A stretch of 64,000 bases of DNA. Source: Tychonema sp. LEGE 06208 (lineage in GTDB: Bacteria > Cyanobacteriota > Cyanobacteriia > Cyanobacteriales > Microcoleaceae). Numbering within the stretch: position 1 is the stretch's first letter; each line of letters begins with the position of its first letter. The DNA is taken from assembly GCF_015207505.1 (NCBI RefSeq), contig NZ_JADEWT010000008.1, forward strand, positions 29,809-93,808, given 5' to 3'. Position numbers and translations under genes: made by a program. Of this stretch, positions 16,487 through 24,648 are shown in pieces. The notes beneath the pieces were generated by a model. It was not told the origin of the DNA. It searched no databases and worked only from the letters and a program-made list of their open reading frames with translations.

Positions 16487-16987
16487 TTAGGTTGAAGGTT
16501 TAACAGAAAGTTTTGTCAAAGCTTCCTTGAGCGCCGGCGGCAATTGGCGGATAATCTTGCCCTTGTCCCGATCGACACCAACCAAAGTTACCTGCGCCGT
16601 CACGTATAACTCCTGCGTATCGGGCGATCGAATTTCGTAATCCCAAAGCAGCCGCACACCCTCACTCGCCGCCACCCGCGTTCTGACAGCCACCAATTGA
16701 CCCATTTGCACAGAGCGGTGGTAGCGCAGCGAAAGCTCCACCACCGGCAATTCCAAACCCTGCGCCACCCACTCCGCATACTCAATACCGAGAGAGCGCA
16801 AACTTTCCACCCGCGCTTCCTCCATCCAAGCCAGATAAGTCCCGTGCCAAACCATACCCGAATAGTCAGTATGGTGAGGGTAGACTCGCACCAAATATTC
16901 AAACCAGCCCTCAGAGTCCATACCGGGTCGATTTTGAATAGCACCAGTCGGTGCGAGTTCTGGTTGAGTTCGATCGTTCTCTAACAC
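16487..16987 (-). CDS. Hotdog-fold acyl-CoA thioesterase (4HBT/YbgC-like)
   Basis: The 166-residue protein has a hotdog fold. The motif VYPHHTDYSGMVWHGTYLAWMEEAR includes the catalytic-type Asp (residue 41) and the following helix of the 4-hydroxybenzoyl-CoA thioesterase family. It is followed by YHRSVQMGQLVAVRTRV and the strand WDYEIRSPDTQELYVTAQVTLV. It probably hydrolyses an acyl-CoA or acyl carrier thioester in the cytosol; the substrate is unassigned. It reads toward the transporter and ligase genes but is separated by about 190 bp of repeats. DHNA-CoA thioesterase is an alternative, but its typical motif spacing is not evident. Confidence 0.82.
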   Translation of the reverse strand: MLENDRTQPELAPTGAIQNRPGMDSEGWFEYLVRVYPHHTDYSGMVWHGTYLAWMEEARVESLRSLGIEYAEWVAQGLELPVVELSLRYHRSVQMGQLVAVRTRVAASEGVRLLWDYEIRSPDTQELYVTAQVTLVGVDRDKGKIIRQLPPALKEALTKLSVKPST

Positions 16988-17133
16988 GTTACAAATTGTT
17001 CCAAAACGCTACATTTCTACAAATCATAAAGCAAACTTCAGGCCTATGCTTGACATTGACCCACTAGAGTACCAACACCCTAGTGAGAGAGTCGCACAAG
17101 AAAACTCAACTGTTTTTACTGCAAAAAACAACC

Positions 17134-17988
17134 ATGATAGAAAAAATTTTAGTAGCCGTCGCCGGTCGTGGCTTGTGCGAAGAGATGTTTAATATGTTGA
17201 TGGACATCCCTTCCTTGCAACAAAGCTCTGTCACCGTCTTGCACGTCGTGCCGCCCCAAGTGACATCCGACGGCATGGCCCAAAAGTTGGAAGAAGGAGG
17301 CAAGATTTTAGCACAAGCAGTCCAGTCCTTAAAAATCGATCCCAACAAAGTCAATCCCCGGCTGAAACAGGGAGACCCAAAAACCACAGTTTGCCAAGTC
17401 GCAGAAGAAGAAAAATCCGACTTAGTGATTATGGGTTCTCGGGGATTGGGACGGCTGCAATCGATTTTGGAAAACTCAGTCAGCCAGTACGTTTTCCAGC
17501 TAACATCCAGACCGATGCTGTTGGTCAAAGACGACATCTACGTCAAAAAAATCCGGCGCGTCATGGTGGCCCTAGACCCATCTGAATCCGCCAAACAATC
17601 CTTAGAACTAGCCCTATCTTTTGTCAAAGAAGTCAACGGCGGACAGATAATTTTAGTGCACGTCACCAAAGATTTGACTGGAAAATCCACCGAAGATGTA
17701 ACAGCAAATGCTGAAAAAGATCCAGTATTAGCTTCCGCAGTAGCCCTCGCGAAACAACTGGGAGTTAGCTACCGCTGCGTGAGTGCCACAGGTAAGCCCG
17801 GGGAAGAAATTTGTCGGATTGCAGACGAAGTGAATGCCGATTTATTAGTAATCGGTTCCCCGGATCGGCGGCCCAACGTTGCCAAAAACTTTTTGGATCT
17901 CGATCGACTCCTAGGAAATTCCCTCTCCGACTACGTGAGAGTCTACGCCAACTGTCCCGTCTTGCTAGCCCGCACAGTCGTGGGCTAA
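17134..17988 (+). CDS. Universal stress protein with two UspA domains
   Basis: The 284-residue protein contains two UspA domains in tandem. The first ends in DLVIMGSRGLGRLQSILENS, carrying the G-x2-G-x9-G-S ATP-binding motif in a recognisable form. The second ends in ADLLVIGSPDRRPN with a longer variant loop and the terminal NCPVLLAR. Tandem Usp proteins bind adenine nucleotides and accumulate in stress. An upstream in-frame start at 17083 exists, but the ATG at 17134 puts the conserved MIEKILVAVAGRG at the N-terminus. A TTGACA sequence at 17050-17055 could be a -35 element, though no good -10 accompanies it. Confidence 0.9.
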   Translation: MIEKILVAVAGRGLCEEMFNMLMDIPSLQQSSVTVLHVVPPQVTSDGMAQKLEEGGKILAQAVQSLKIDPNKVNPRLKQGDPKTTVCQVAEEEKSDLVIMGSRGLGRLQSILENSVSQYVFQLTSRPMLLVKDDIYVKKIRRVMVALDPSESAKQSLELALSFVKEVNGGQIILVHVTKDLTGKSTEDVTANAEKDPVLASAVALAKQLGVSYRCVSATGKPGEEICRIADEVNADLLVIGSPDRRPNVAKNFLDLDRLLGNSLSDYVRVYANCPVLLARTVVG

Positions 17989-18133
17989 ACTCTCATCGCC
18001 AGCGGTGGGGTGCGGCGAGTGCGAGTAATTCTCGATCGTCCGCGAGCAATCTCAAAACCTCAGCACCATTTATTCCCGGCGTGCGTCAGTTTTGAGATTG
18101 TCAAGAAAGTAGCTAAAATCTTCCTAGGAATGG

Positions 18134-18161
18134 CAAGCAAATCGCTTAAGCGATTTGCTTG
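18134..18161. terminator. Perfect 28-bp palindrome downstream of the usp gene
   Basis: The arms CAAGCAAATCGCTT and AAGCGATTTGCTTG are perfectly complementary with no spacer. A short T-rich stretch follows. It may terminate the usp transcript, 145 bp after its stop, or be a protein-binding palindrome. Confidence 0.4.
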
Positions 18162-18324
18162 TTTTGCTTGTCACCGACAAAAGTCTGGTAACGAGCAATT
18201 ATTAAATTGCATTCCTAAGTAATATCGTTTCCGGCTGCATCGTCAGGTGATAACTTAGAGGGAAATTCATAAATGATTTTTATAAGTCACCACCTATATC
18301 GGTGCAATTTTCAGTTGTTCGATT

Positions 18325-18405
18325 CACAGTCAACAGTCAACAGTCAACAGTCAACAGTTAACAGTTAACAGTTAACAGTCAACAGTTAACAGTTAACAGT
18401 CAACA
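18325..18405. repeat. Heptanucleotide array (CAACAGT/TAACAGT)
   Basis: About eleven consecutive 7-bp units of the form CAACAGT with interspersed TAACAGT. This belongs to the same class of arrays as those at 10692, 39307 and 44414. Confidence 0.95.
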
Positions 18406-18462
18406 TCATAAGAAGTGCAACCGGAATTGATATAATTAAATTTTCGTTTCCAAACAGTTCAC

Positions 18463-18505
18463 AAAAAAAGCGCCCCAGAAAAAAACTGTTGGCGCTTTTT
18501 TTTTA
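18463..18505 (-). terminator. Rho-independent terminator of psbM
   Basis: Read on the minus strand, AAAAAGCGCC pairs with GGCGCTTTTT across a 16-nt loop, followed by a T run. It lies about 40 bp after the psbM stop codon. Confidence 0.85.
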
Positions 18506-18541
18506 CAACTAGCTTTTGCCAGACAAAAATAGCAGCAATTG

Positions 18542-18655
18542 CTATTCTTTTCCACCTTGACGGCTAGCCGTTTGAATGTACAGAATGATGAGAAAAACGC
18601 TGGGAACCAATACAAACAGAATGGTTGCCACAAAACCTAAATCATTAACTTCCAT
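18542..18655 (-). CDS. psbM: Photosystem II reaction centre protein PsbM
   Basis: This 37-residue frame begins [20 protein letters not shown] and continues with [17 protein letters not shown]. It closely resembles known PsbM, which starts MEVNxLG and has a single transmembrane helix with the [10 protein letters not shown] core and a YIQT tail. PsbM sits at the dimer interface of photosystem II in the thylakoid membrane. Length, topology and the downstream terminator all agree. It was too short to appear among longer open frames. A different-frame 65-codon reading at 18436-18633 is spurious. The ferredoxin gene follows upstream on the same strand, about 370 bp away beyond tandem arrays. Confidence 0.95.
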   Translation of the reverse strand: MEVNDLGFVATILFVLVPSVFLIILYIQTASRQGGKE

Positions 18656-18748
18656 GAAGACCCCCGCCTCTATCAAAAAATAGGAAAACACACACTACTA
18701 GGATACCACTCAAAGGCCAAAGGAAAACTCGAAGACAGAAGGAGCCTC

Positions 18749-19002
18749 GGAGAACCCGAGAACCCGAGAACCCGAGAACCCCAGAAGTCTACAGCTTCTT
18801 CCCTCTTCCCTCTTCCCTCTTCCCTCTTCCTCCTTCCCTCGGACTGATGACGTTGTACGGAAAGCTCGGAGGCGACAGCACTAATGACTGATGACTGATG
18901 ACTGATGACTGATGACTGATGACTGATGACTGATGACTGATGACTAATGACTGATGACTAATGACTAATGACTAATGACTAATGACTAATGACTAATGAC
19001 TT
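18749..19002. repeat. Series of octamer and heptamer tandem arrays
   Basis: Three arrays occur in succession: GAGAACCC octamers (18749-18782), TCTTCCC heptamers (18796-18840) and GACTGAT/GACTAAT heptamers (18880-19002). They fill the gap between the ferredoxin gene and psbM. Confidence 0.93.
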
Positions 19003-19028
19003 CTTCCCTAGAACTTGGCAAACCCTAG

Positions 19029-19325
19029 CTACGGCTTAGTCTTCACGCTCACCGGGCCGTTGACCGTAGTTTGACAAGCCAACCGATAGTTTTCGGGCTT
19101 TTTCTTGAGCTTGCGGTTCTCAAAATCAGTACGGGGCGAGAGGTTTTCACTTCCCTCGACAATTTCCACAATGCAGGTGCCGCATTGACCGTAGCCCCCG
19201 CAATTCATCATCTTTCCCGAAAACCTGTACAAGTCGATGCGGTTTTCTAGAGCTTTGAGCCTCAAATTGGCTCCATCTGCTGCGATGACTTCCTGATTTT
19301 CCTTCACAAACTTGATATTGGCCAT
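19029..19325 (-). CDS. 2Fe-2S ferredoxin (adrenodoxin-type cysteine spacing)
   Basis: The 98-residue protein has cysteines at 42, 48, 51 and 84 with spacing C-x5-C-x2-C ([11 protein letters not shown]) and a distal LACQ, as in adrenodoxin/ISC-type 2Fe-2S ferredoxins rather than photosynthetic PetF. It would carry electrons in the cytosol for an unidentified partner. The start is placed at MANIKFV (19325), because the longer 112-codon frame begins with a poorly conserved leader. It sits between psbM and a TolC gene on the same strand without close operon spacing. Confidence 0.9.
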   Translation of the reverse strand: MANIKFVKENQEVIAADGANLRLKALENRIDLYRFSGKMMNCGGYGQCGTCIVEIVEGSENLSPRTDFENRKLKKKPENYRLACQTTVNGPVSVKTKP

Positions 19326-19433
19326 TACCGATTCCTTAACGCAGTTGACATGGAGCTCTCTAACCAAATATTAACTAATGTGTCGAACGTTTCATACCCG
19401 ATGTCTCATCCTTTGCGATGAAAGGTCGATCGC

Positions 19434-19490
19434 CCCAACCCAACCCAAGCCAACCCAACCCAATCTCATAGCATTTGAGATTTGAGATTT
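19434..19490. repeat. Pentamer (AACCC) and GATTTGA tandem repeats
   Basis: caacccaacccaagccaacc is a short AACCC-based array, followed by gagatttgagatttg heptamer copies. It lies between the TolC gene and the ferredoxin gene. Confidence 0.7.
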
Positions 19491-19563
19491 GAAAATTGGG
19501 AATGACCGATCGGATATGGGTTTGGAGTTAACCTACAGTGGCATTTTTTGGGGCAAACTCCTA

Positions 19564-21459
19564 TCAAGGAGCATCCGAGAGGTTATTACTGGGAAGATTG
19601 CTCACAGCCCGCTGGAGAGACGAAAGCCCCAGGTTGTAGGTGACAATTGCCGACAATCGGTTTCTCTCAGCCCTAGTCAAATCAGTTTCCGCCTGAATCA
19701 CATCCGTCTGAGTACCCACGCCAGCTTGAAACCGCAGTCTCGCCAGACGCAGAGCTTCCCTCGACTGCAAAACCCCCGCCTCAGAAGTTTCGATGTTCTC
19801 AAAACTCGACTCCAAGCCAAAATAGGCTTGTTCCACTTCCCGGCGCACTTGGTTGCGGAGTTGGTCAAATCGACTTTCGGCGATCGCAATATCAGCATCC
19901 CGCTGTTGGATCCTCGACCTCACCGCACCCCCATCAAAGATATTCCAAGTCAAATTCGCTTGCAGCGCATAGCCACTCGCCCAGCCGCGAGTTGAAAACG
20001 GGTCTGGATTGTCAGAAGTTACCCCCTGGAAGTTGTAGGAACCGCTGACACTGACTTGAGGCAGTCCCCCCGCCCGAATCGATCGCCTTTGCTGCTTGCT
20101 GATATCCCTCTGTACCAACTGCTGTTCCAACTCAGGGCGATTCTTAATAGCCTGCACGATACTCTCTTCCAAAGACAGTCGCCAAGAGCCAGCTTGCTCC
20201 ACCGGGTCAGCCGCCGTCAAGTTTGCCGACTGGCTGATATTCAAAAGCTCAGCCAGCCGGCGCTGGGCCACTCGCTGGTCGCGGCGGGCCACCGAGAGTT
20301 GCTGCTGTTCGTTAGCCAAATTTGCCTGAGCTTGCAATACCGCAAACCTGGTTCCTACCCCGGCCCGTTCCAAAGCTTCAGCATCCCGCAAACTTTGCTG
20401 GGCATTTCTCACAGAAGCTTGGCGGATAGCAACTTGTCCGTCGGAGTTTTGCAAATTGTAGTAAGCCTCAGCAGTGTCGAAGCGGAGTTGCTCGGCTTGG
20501 CGCTCCAAATCCAGTTCCCGAAAGCGCAACTGTTCCCTAGCCGCGCGGATGTTAGCATTGCGGCGGCCGAAAATGTCGAGGTCGTAGCTCAACTGCAAAC
20601 TGTTGTTGAGACTGGTGCTGCCGAAATTGTCGAACTCGGGAGAATTCGCCGGCAGTTGTTGGTTGGCCGGCAAAGTCTCATTGCGGCGTAGCCGGGACTG
20701 CACCCCAATCTGTCCGCTGGCGCTGACTTGGCGGCTCGCGTTCATTTGAAAAGTCAAGTCTGGAAATAAAGCAGCTTGTTGTTCGCGCACGGCCGCTCGA
20801 CTTTGTTCGAGTTGTTTCTCGGCGATTTGCAAAGTTTGACTGTTGCGGCGGGCGATGTCTATAGCCTGCTGCAAGGTAATTGACTCTGTTTGCTCGATCC
20901 TGACATCCTCGGGCTTTGTCGGAAACAGCAGCGGATTCGGGTTGGGTTCTAGGGAAGCCGGAGGGTTGGTTTCTAAAATGCCCTTCGGGGTGACTGGGGG
21001 GAAACTTTCGATGGGAGTGCCGCGGGGAGTTGGTGCTGGCAAATTGGGCGCCGGAACACTGTTGGGGCCGCTCGGAATTGGCTGCTGAGAGACTGTATTT
21101 GCGGGCGTTCCAGACTGCGCCTTCTGTGCAGACTGAGTTGCAGGGGAAGCCGGAGCAGCCTGTTGGGGCTTTGATGCTTGCTCGGGCTTGGTTGGCTCAG
21201 TTGCTGCGATATTTGCTTCCCCTTGCGGAGCCGCCTCGGAGGTTGGGGGGTTAAGGGCGATCGACTCTTCGGGCTCTGATGCTGGTTCTGACGCTGTGTT
21301 TGAGGTCGATCGAATATTCGGGCCTAATTCGAGCTGATTCAAGCTGGCAGAGCTGTCGAGAGATTGAGCCGGGGGCTGGGCCGAAGCAGTTTGTGCGGCG
21401 TTGCTGAAAGTAATTGCAGCGCCCACTCCGACCACGACGATTTGACGAAAAACACGCAT
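19564..21459 (-). CDS. TolC-family outer-membrane efflux protein
   Basis: The 631-residue protein has a signal peptide (residues 1-27, VVVGVGAAITFSNAAQTASA) and a Pro/Ala/Glu-rich low-complexity linker of about 165 residues. Two outer-membrane efflux repeats follow. The first begins ITLQQAIDIARRNSQTLQIA, and the second includes LEESIVQAIKNRPELEQQLV. Coiled helices and beta segments such as LSYDLDIFGRRNANIRAARE and LTWNIFDGGAVRSRIQQRDA are typical TolC motifs. It would form a trimeric outer-membrane exit duct for secretion or multidrug pumps. The long Pro-rich linker, common in cyanobacteria, may span peptidoglycan. No inner-membrane partner gene is adjacent. Confidence 0.92.
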   Translation of the reverse strand: MRVFRQIVVVGVGAAITFSNAAQTASAQPPAQSLDSSASLNQLELGPNIRSTSNTASEPASEPEESIALNPPTSEAAPQGEANIAATEPTKPEQASKPQQAAPASPATQSAQKAQSGTPANTVSQQPIPSGPNSVPAPNLPAPTPRGTPIESFPPVTPKGILETNPPASLEPNPNPLLFPTKPEDVRIEQTESITLQQAIDIARRNSQTLQIAEKQLEQSRAAVREQQAALFPDLTFQMNASRQVSASGQIGVQSRLRRNETLPANQQLPANSPEFDNFGSTSLNNSLQLSYDLDIFGRRNANIRAAREQLRFRELDLERQAEQLRFDTAEAYYNLQNSDGQVAIRQASVRNAQQSLRDAEALERAGVGTRFAVLQAQANLANEQQQLSVARRDQRVAQRRLAELLNISQSANLTAADPVEQAGSWRLSLEESIVQAIKNRPELEQQLVQRDISKQQRRSIRAGGLPQVSVSGSYNFQGVTSDNPDPFSTRGWASGYALQANLTWNIFDGGAVRSRIQQRDADIAIAESRFDQLRNQVRREVEQAYFGLESSFENIETSEAGVLQSREALRLARLRFQAGVGTQTDVIQAETDLTRAERNRLSAIVTYNLGLSSLQRAVSNLPSNNLSDAP

Positions 21460-21598
21460 AATTTTTTAATTACTGCAATTCTAGAGACAATTTTAGAGCA
21501 AGATTGAGTTCTCAATTTTCGAGTCTGTAGCCGGGACTAAACATTTACAAGTCACAATTACCTACTCATCTTAAACTTTTGAATGCTTGATTCAAAAT

Positions 21599-22984
21599 TT
21601 AGAATTGAACTTCAGCAGTTGCCAGACCGATCGCCCCTGAGATTAGTTCCTCTACTCCGCTCACCGGCAAAATCCGGGTTTTCAGCGAGCTAGCTAGCTG
21701 TTCTACGGTCATGTCATCGAGAAAACGAGGTTCACCCTGTTTTAGCATAACCGAAGGCAGCAAGATGCCATCTCCCAAGTCTCGCCCCTGCAAAGCTTCC
21801 AGCAAATCTTGCCCGGTGAGCAAACCCGTGACGGTGATAGTTTGTCCCCAGTAGCGGCTGGAGAGTGCGGCCATGTTGACCGACAAGCCGGGAATTTGGT
21901 TTAGTTGTTGTACGATCGGCCCAAAAGCCTTTTCAACAGCATTCCCCACCACCCAAACCAACTGGCGCGGCGGAATAACCGGCAGCGGTTGCAGCTTAGC
22001 AAAAGCCGCTTCAAACTGCCCAATAAACTGGCGGATAGAACCCACACCATTACCAATTTGGGGATAATCCTCATAATCAGCCGCCGACGGCAAATCTAAA
22101 CCCGCGATTAAAAACCATTCATCAGCCAGCCAAATACAGCCAGATTTTGAATTCTTTTTCTTGGCTTTTCCGCCTGCTTTTCCCTGACTCAAAACCCCTT
22201 GAATTTGATGCACTTGCGCGATAACTTCCCGCGCTTTTTCCGCAGTTACAGCAATTAATTCATCTGCCGCAGGGCGAAACCGAGTTAAACCCACCGGCAC
22301 CACCGCCACCGATGCCACAGCGGGAATATTTCCGGTATGAAACTTTGCCAAATCCAACAAAGTGCGTTCCAAATGTTCGCCATCATTAATTCCCGGACAA
22401 ACCACAACTTGAGCGTGAATTTGCAAGCGGCGTTCTTGAAACCATTTAATTTGCTCTAAAATCTTCCCAGCCCTGAAATTTTTCAGCAACCTAATCCGCA
22501 CGTCCGGTTCCGTAGCGTGCACCGAAACATAGAGAGGAGAAAGCCGCATTTGTTCGATTCGGTTCCACTCTTTTTCAGTCAGATTGGTAAGAGTCAAATA
22601 GCTGCCGTAAAGAAAGCTGAGGCGGTAGTCATCATCTTTGAAATACAGAGTTTCCCGCTTTCCCGGAGGTTGCTGGTCGATAAAGCAAAAAGGGCAGCGA
22701 TTGTTACACTGAATTAGTCCGTCGAAGAGGGCAGTTTCAAATTCCACACCCAAGTCTTCGTCATACTCTTTTTCTATTTCTAACTTGTGAGTTTTGCCTT
22801 TGGCATCTAAAACTTCTAGTTCCAGAAATTCGTCGGCGCACAGAAATTGATAGTCGATCAAATCGCGGGGTTTTTGGCCGTTGACAGCGACGATGGAATC
22901 TCCGGCATCAAATCCCATTTCTGCTGCGATGCTGTCGGGAATAACTTTGGTAATTCTGGCGGGTTTGGTTGAGGATTCGCTCAT
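21599..22984 (-). CDS. Cyanobacterial radical SAM/DUF512 protein (TIGR03279 type) with N-terminal PDZ
   Basis: The 461-residue protein starts with a PDZ-like domain (residues about 8-75, IAAEMGFDAGDSIVAVNGQK). It continues with a radical SAM-type core containing CNNRCPFC (C-x3-C-x2-C) and IDQQPPGKRETLYFKDDDYR. The DUF512 C-terminal domain ends in DDMTVEQLASSL. This combination is the cyanobacterial TIGR03279 family, a putative Fe-S oxidoreductase. Its reaction is unknown to me. It is a single gene, flanked by the TolC gene downstream and a gap upstream. Confidence 0.9.
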   Translation of the reverse strand: MSESSTKPARITKVIPDSIAAEMGFDAGDSIVAVNGQKPRDLIDYQFLCADEFLELEVLDAKGKTHKLEIEKEYDEDLGVEFETALFDGLIQCNNRCPFCFIDQQPPGKRETLYFKDDDYRLSFLYGSYLTLTNLTEKEWNRIEQMRLSPLYVSVHATEPDVRIRLLKNFRAGKILEQIKWFQERRLQIHAQVVVCPGINDGEHLERTLLDLAKFHTGNIPAVASVAVVPVGLTRFRPAADELIAVTAEKAREVIAQVHQIQGVLSQGKAGGKAKKKNSKSGCIWLADEWFLIAGLDLPSAADYEDYPQIGNGVGSIRQFIGQFEAAFAKLQPLPVIPPRQLVWVVGNAVEKAFGPIVQQLNQIPGLSVNMAALSSRYWGQTITVTGLLTGQDLLEALQGRDLGDGILLPSVMLKQGEPRFLDDMTVEQLASSLKTRILPVSGVEELISGAIGLATAEVQF

Positions 22985-23223
22985 AAGTTCGCGCTTGCAT
23001 TTTCAAGTTTGATAAATTGCTATTCAAAAATTAATTTTCTATTTTAATCAAGTCTCAACTCATATCATAATTTATACCATTTGTCAAGCAGGATGCCTAG
23101 TAAAAAATATGTGTTTGTGAAGTGCGATCGACCCACAATCCACAAGCTTTCAAATGATTTATTGTATTTATTAAGTCACATTAAATCTGTATCATTAATT
23201 GAATTATGACAATTTTATGGCAG
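22985..23223. other. AT-rich intergenic region
   Basis: No gene, repeat family or clear promoter was recognised in this 239-bp stretch, apart from one isolated GCGATCG. Confidence 0.5.
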
Positions 23224-23577
23224 TTAGCGTAAAGGTAAAAATCGCACTTGTCCTTCCCATTCTCCTTCCAGACTGCACTCAGAAATCAGCAAAATTTCCT
23301 CAATCGCCAAACCCACTGCAACACGGCGGCTGACTTCAAATAACCCTGGCATCGCCAAACCAGCTTCGATTCTATCGTAGGCAAAGTTTGTCATGGTTGC
23401 TACATCATGAGTTAGTACAACCCGCCCTTGCAGCGCAGCCCATTCTAAGACTGTTGGATCGTCTGCTTCTCTGAGTCCTATATCTTGAACGCGGACAATC
23501 TCAACATCGGGATTCCGCCGCAAAACACCCCGAACAATTTGATTGTTAAAGTTTTCATCAGCCAATAATCGCAGCAT
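23224..23577 (-). CDS. DUF5615 PIN-like toxin of a type II toxin-antitoxin pair
   Basis: The 117-residue protein starts LRLLADENFNNQIVRGVLRR, with the acidic Asp-Glu pair typical of DUF5615 PIN-like proteins. It keeps later VVLTHDVATM with a second Asp and the VRVQDIGLREADDPTVLEWA segment. These acidic residues suggest a PIN-type Mg-dependent RNase site. The gene follows a DUF433 antitoxin by 6 bp on the same strand, the usual order. The length is complete and no disruption is seen, unlike the damaged homologous locus at 54915-55593. Confidence 0.88.
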   Translation of the reverse strand: MLRLLADENFNNQIVRGVLRRNPDVEIVRVQDIGLREADDPTVLEWAALQGRVVLTHDVATMTNFAYDRIEAGLAMPGLFEVSRRVAVGLAIEEILLISECSLEGEWEGQVRFLPLR

Positions 23578-23583
23578 ATAAAA

Positions 23584-23916
23584 CTACCCTTTTTGGTTGC
23601 GTCTTGCTAATAAGCGATCGCGTATTCCAACTGGGTTAAAACGCTTTTCTGCTTCCTGCTGAACTTCTGCGGCAAGACGTTGACGTTCCATCAGATAAGC
23701 ATCAACTTCGGATTGGTGTCGCAAGTAGTAGCCGATCGCAAAATAAATATCCGAAAGTTCAAGAGACGGGTACTGTTCCCGGATTTCTTCTGCTGTGGCT
23801 CCTTCTAGAAAAGCTGTAAGGACTGTATCTAAGGTGACTCTGGTTGTGCTAATGCGGATGACACCGTTTGCATCAGCCACAAGCGGAATTGGTTCAGCCG
23901 TAGGAACGAGTAGCAT
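23584..23916 (-). CDS. DUF433 antitoxin
   Basis: The 110-residue protein contains the DUF433 winged-helix-like segment: GVIRISTTRVTLDTVLTAFL, then EGATAEEIREQYPSLELSDI and YFAIGYYLRH. The charged C-terminal tail (MERQRLAAEVQQEAEKRF) is the likely toxin-binding part. It lies immediately upstream of the DUF5615 toxin and probably binds the operon promoter as well as the toxin. Related DUF433 genes occur at 54915 and 57891. Confidence 0.9.
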   Translation of the reverse strand: MLLVPTAEPIPLVADANGVIRISTTRVTLDTVLTAFLEGATAEEIREQYPSLELSDIYFAIGYYLRHQSEVDAYLMERQRLAAEVQQEAEKRFNPVGIRDRLLARRNQKG

Positions 23917-23977
23917 TTTGAGATTGAGGGCGGTGTGAATTTTCTATCTTCAGCATAGCCGATCGACACTCCCGGCT

Positions 23978-24316
23978 CTAATATATTTTTTCTGCACATC
24001 CTCCTGCAATCTGCACCTGAAAAGTTATTCCCGATCGCATTGGCTGCCATCCGAGTTGCACCGCTTGCCGTATCCATTGTGCTACATCAGAGGGTGTTAC
24101 TGGCATAAATGTACAGTTAGTTGTTGGATTCCAACCTTGAGAATGAGCTCTATCGGTGATAATAACTAACACCGATCCCGATCTATCAGCGTGTTCGACA
24201 GCAACATGAAGATTTCCCGATTCTGCTTGCAGATTAGCAGCTTGTCTTCGGATTAGCCAGACGAAAGGTTCCCCATCTACAATAATTTTTCTTGTTCCTT
24301 TTTTCGGTATTGACAT
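23978..24316 (-). CDS. Conserved cyanobacterial protein of unknown function
   Basis: The 112-residue protein starts MSIPKKGTRKIIVDGEPFVW and includes LIRRQAANLQAESGNLHVAV and a central VLVIITDRAHSQGWNP. The family pattern is familiar from cyanobacterial genomes, but no function is known to me. It contains no signal peptide or membrane segment. It lies between the TA pair and a small antitoxin-like gene. The run of small genes here looks like an accessory cluster. Confidence 0.7.
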   Translation of the reverse strand: MSIPKKGTRKIIVDGEPFVWLIRRQAANLQAESGNLHVAVEHADRSGSVLVIITDRAHSQGWNPTTNCTFMPVTPSDVAQWIRQAVQLGWQPMRSGITFQVQIAGGCAEKIY

Positions 24317-24399
24317 AGTTTGCTTCCAGCCAGTTTACTCATGGGATTATAACGAAAAGACTAAAGCATCTGATTCTTCAGAAGTTGTGCTAAACCCTC

Positions 24400-24621
24400 C
24401 TAAAGTTGAGAAAGGGGTAATGTTTGTCCAGTCATGGCTTGCTGCCAAGATTGGCGAAAGCTGAGGCGTAAAAAATCTGTATCTTCCTCTGTTGTCGTAG
24501 CTTGAGTTTCCAGAGAATGGGTGCGTTGAATAATAGTGGATAGTGTTTTAAGTAGTTCAAGTTGTTCTGTCAATGACATTGACTGAGCAAGATCGATCGC
24601 TTTTTGAAGTTGTGAAGTCAT
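24400..24621 (-). CDS. Small antitoxin-like protein without partner
   Basis: The 73-residue protein starts MTSQLQKAIDLAQSMSLTEQ, followed by LELLKTLSTIIQRTHSLE. It resembles small helical proteins encoded beside PIN or RelE toxins in cyanobacteria. No toxin follows: the next downstream coding sequence is the 23978 protein, which does not resemble a toxin. A purine-rich CAGGAGG lies just before the ATG, giving a good ribosome-binding site. Assignment as an orphan antitoxin is tentative. Confidence 0.6.
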   Translation of the reverse strand: MTSQLQKAIDLAQSMSLTEQLELLKTLSTIIQRTHSLETQATTTEEDTDFLRLSFRQSWQQAMTGQTLPLSQL

Positions 24622-24648
24622 AGTAAATCCTCCTGGTTTTATTTTACA

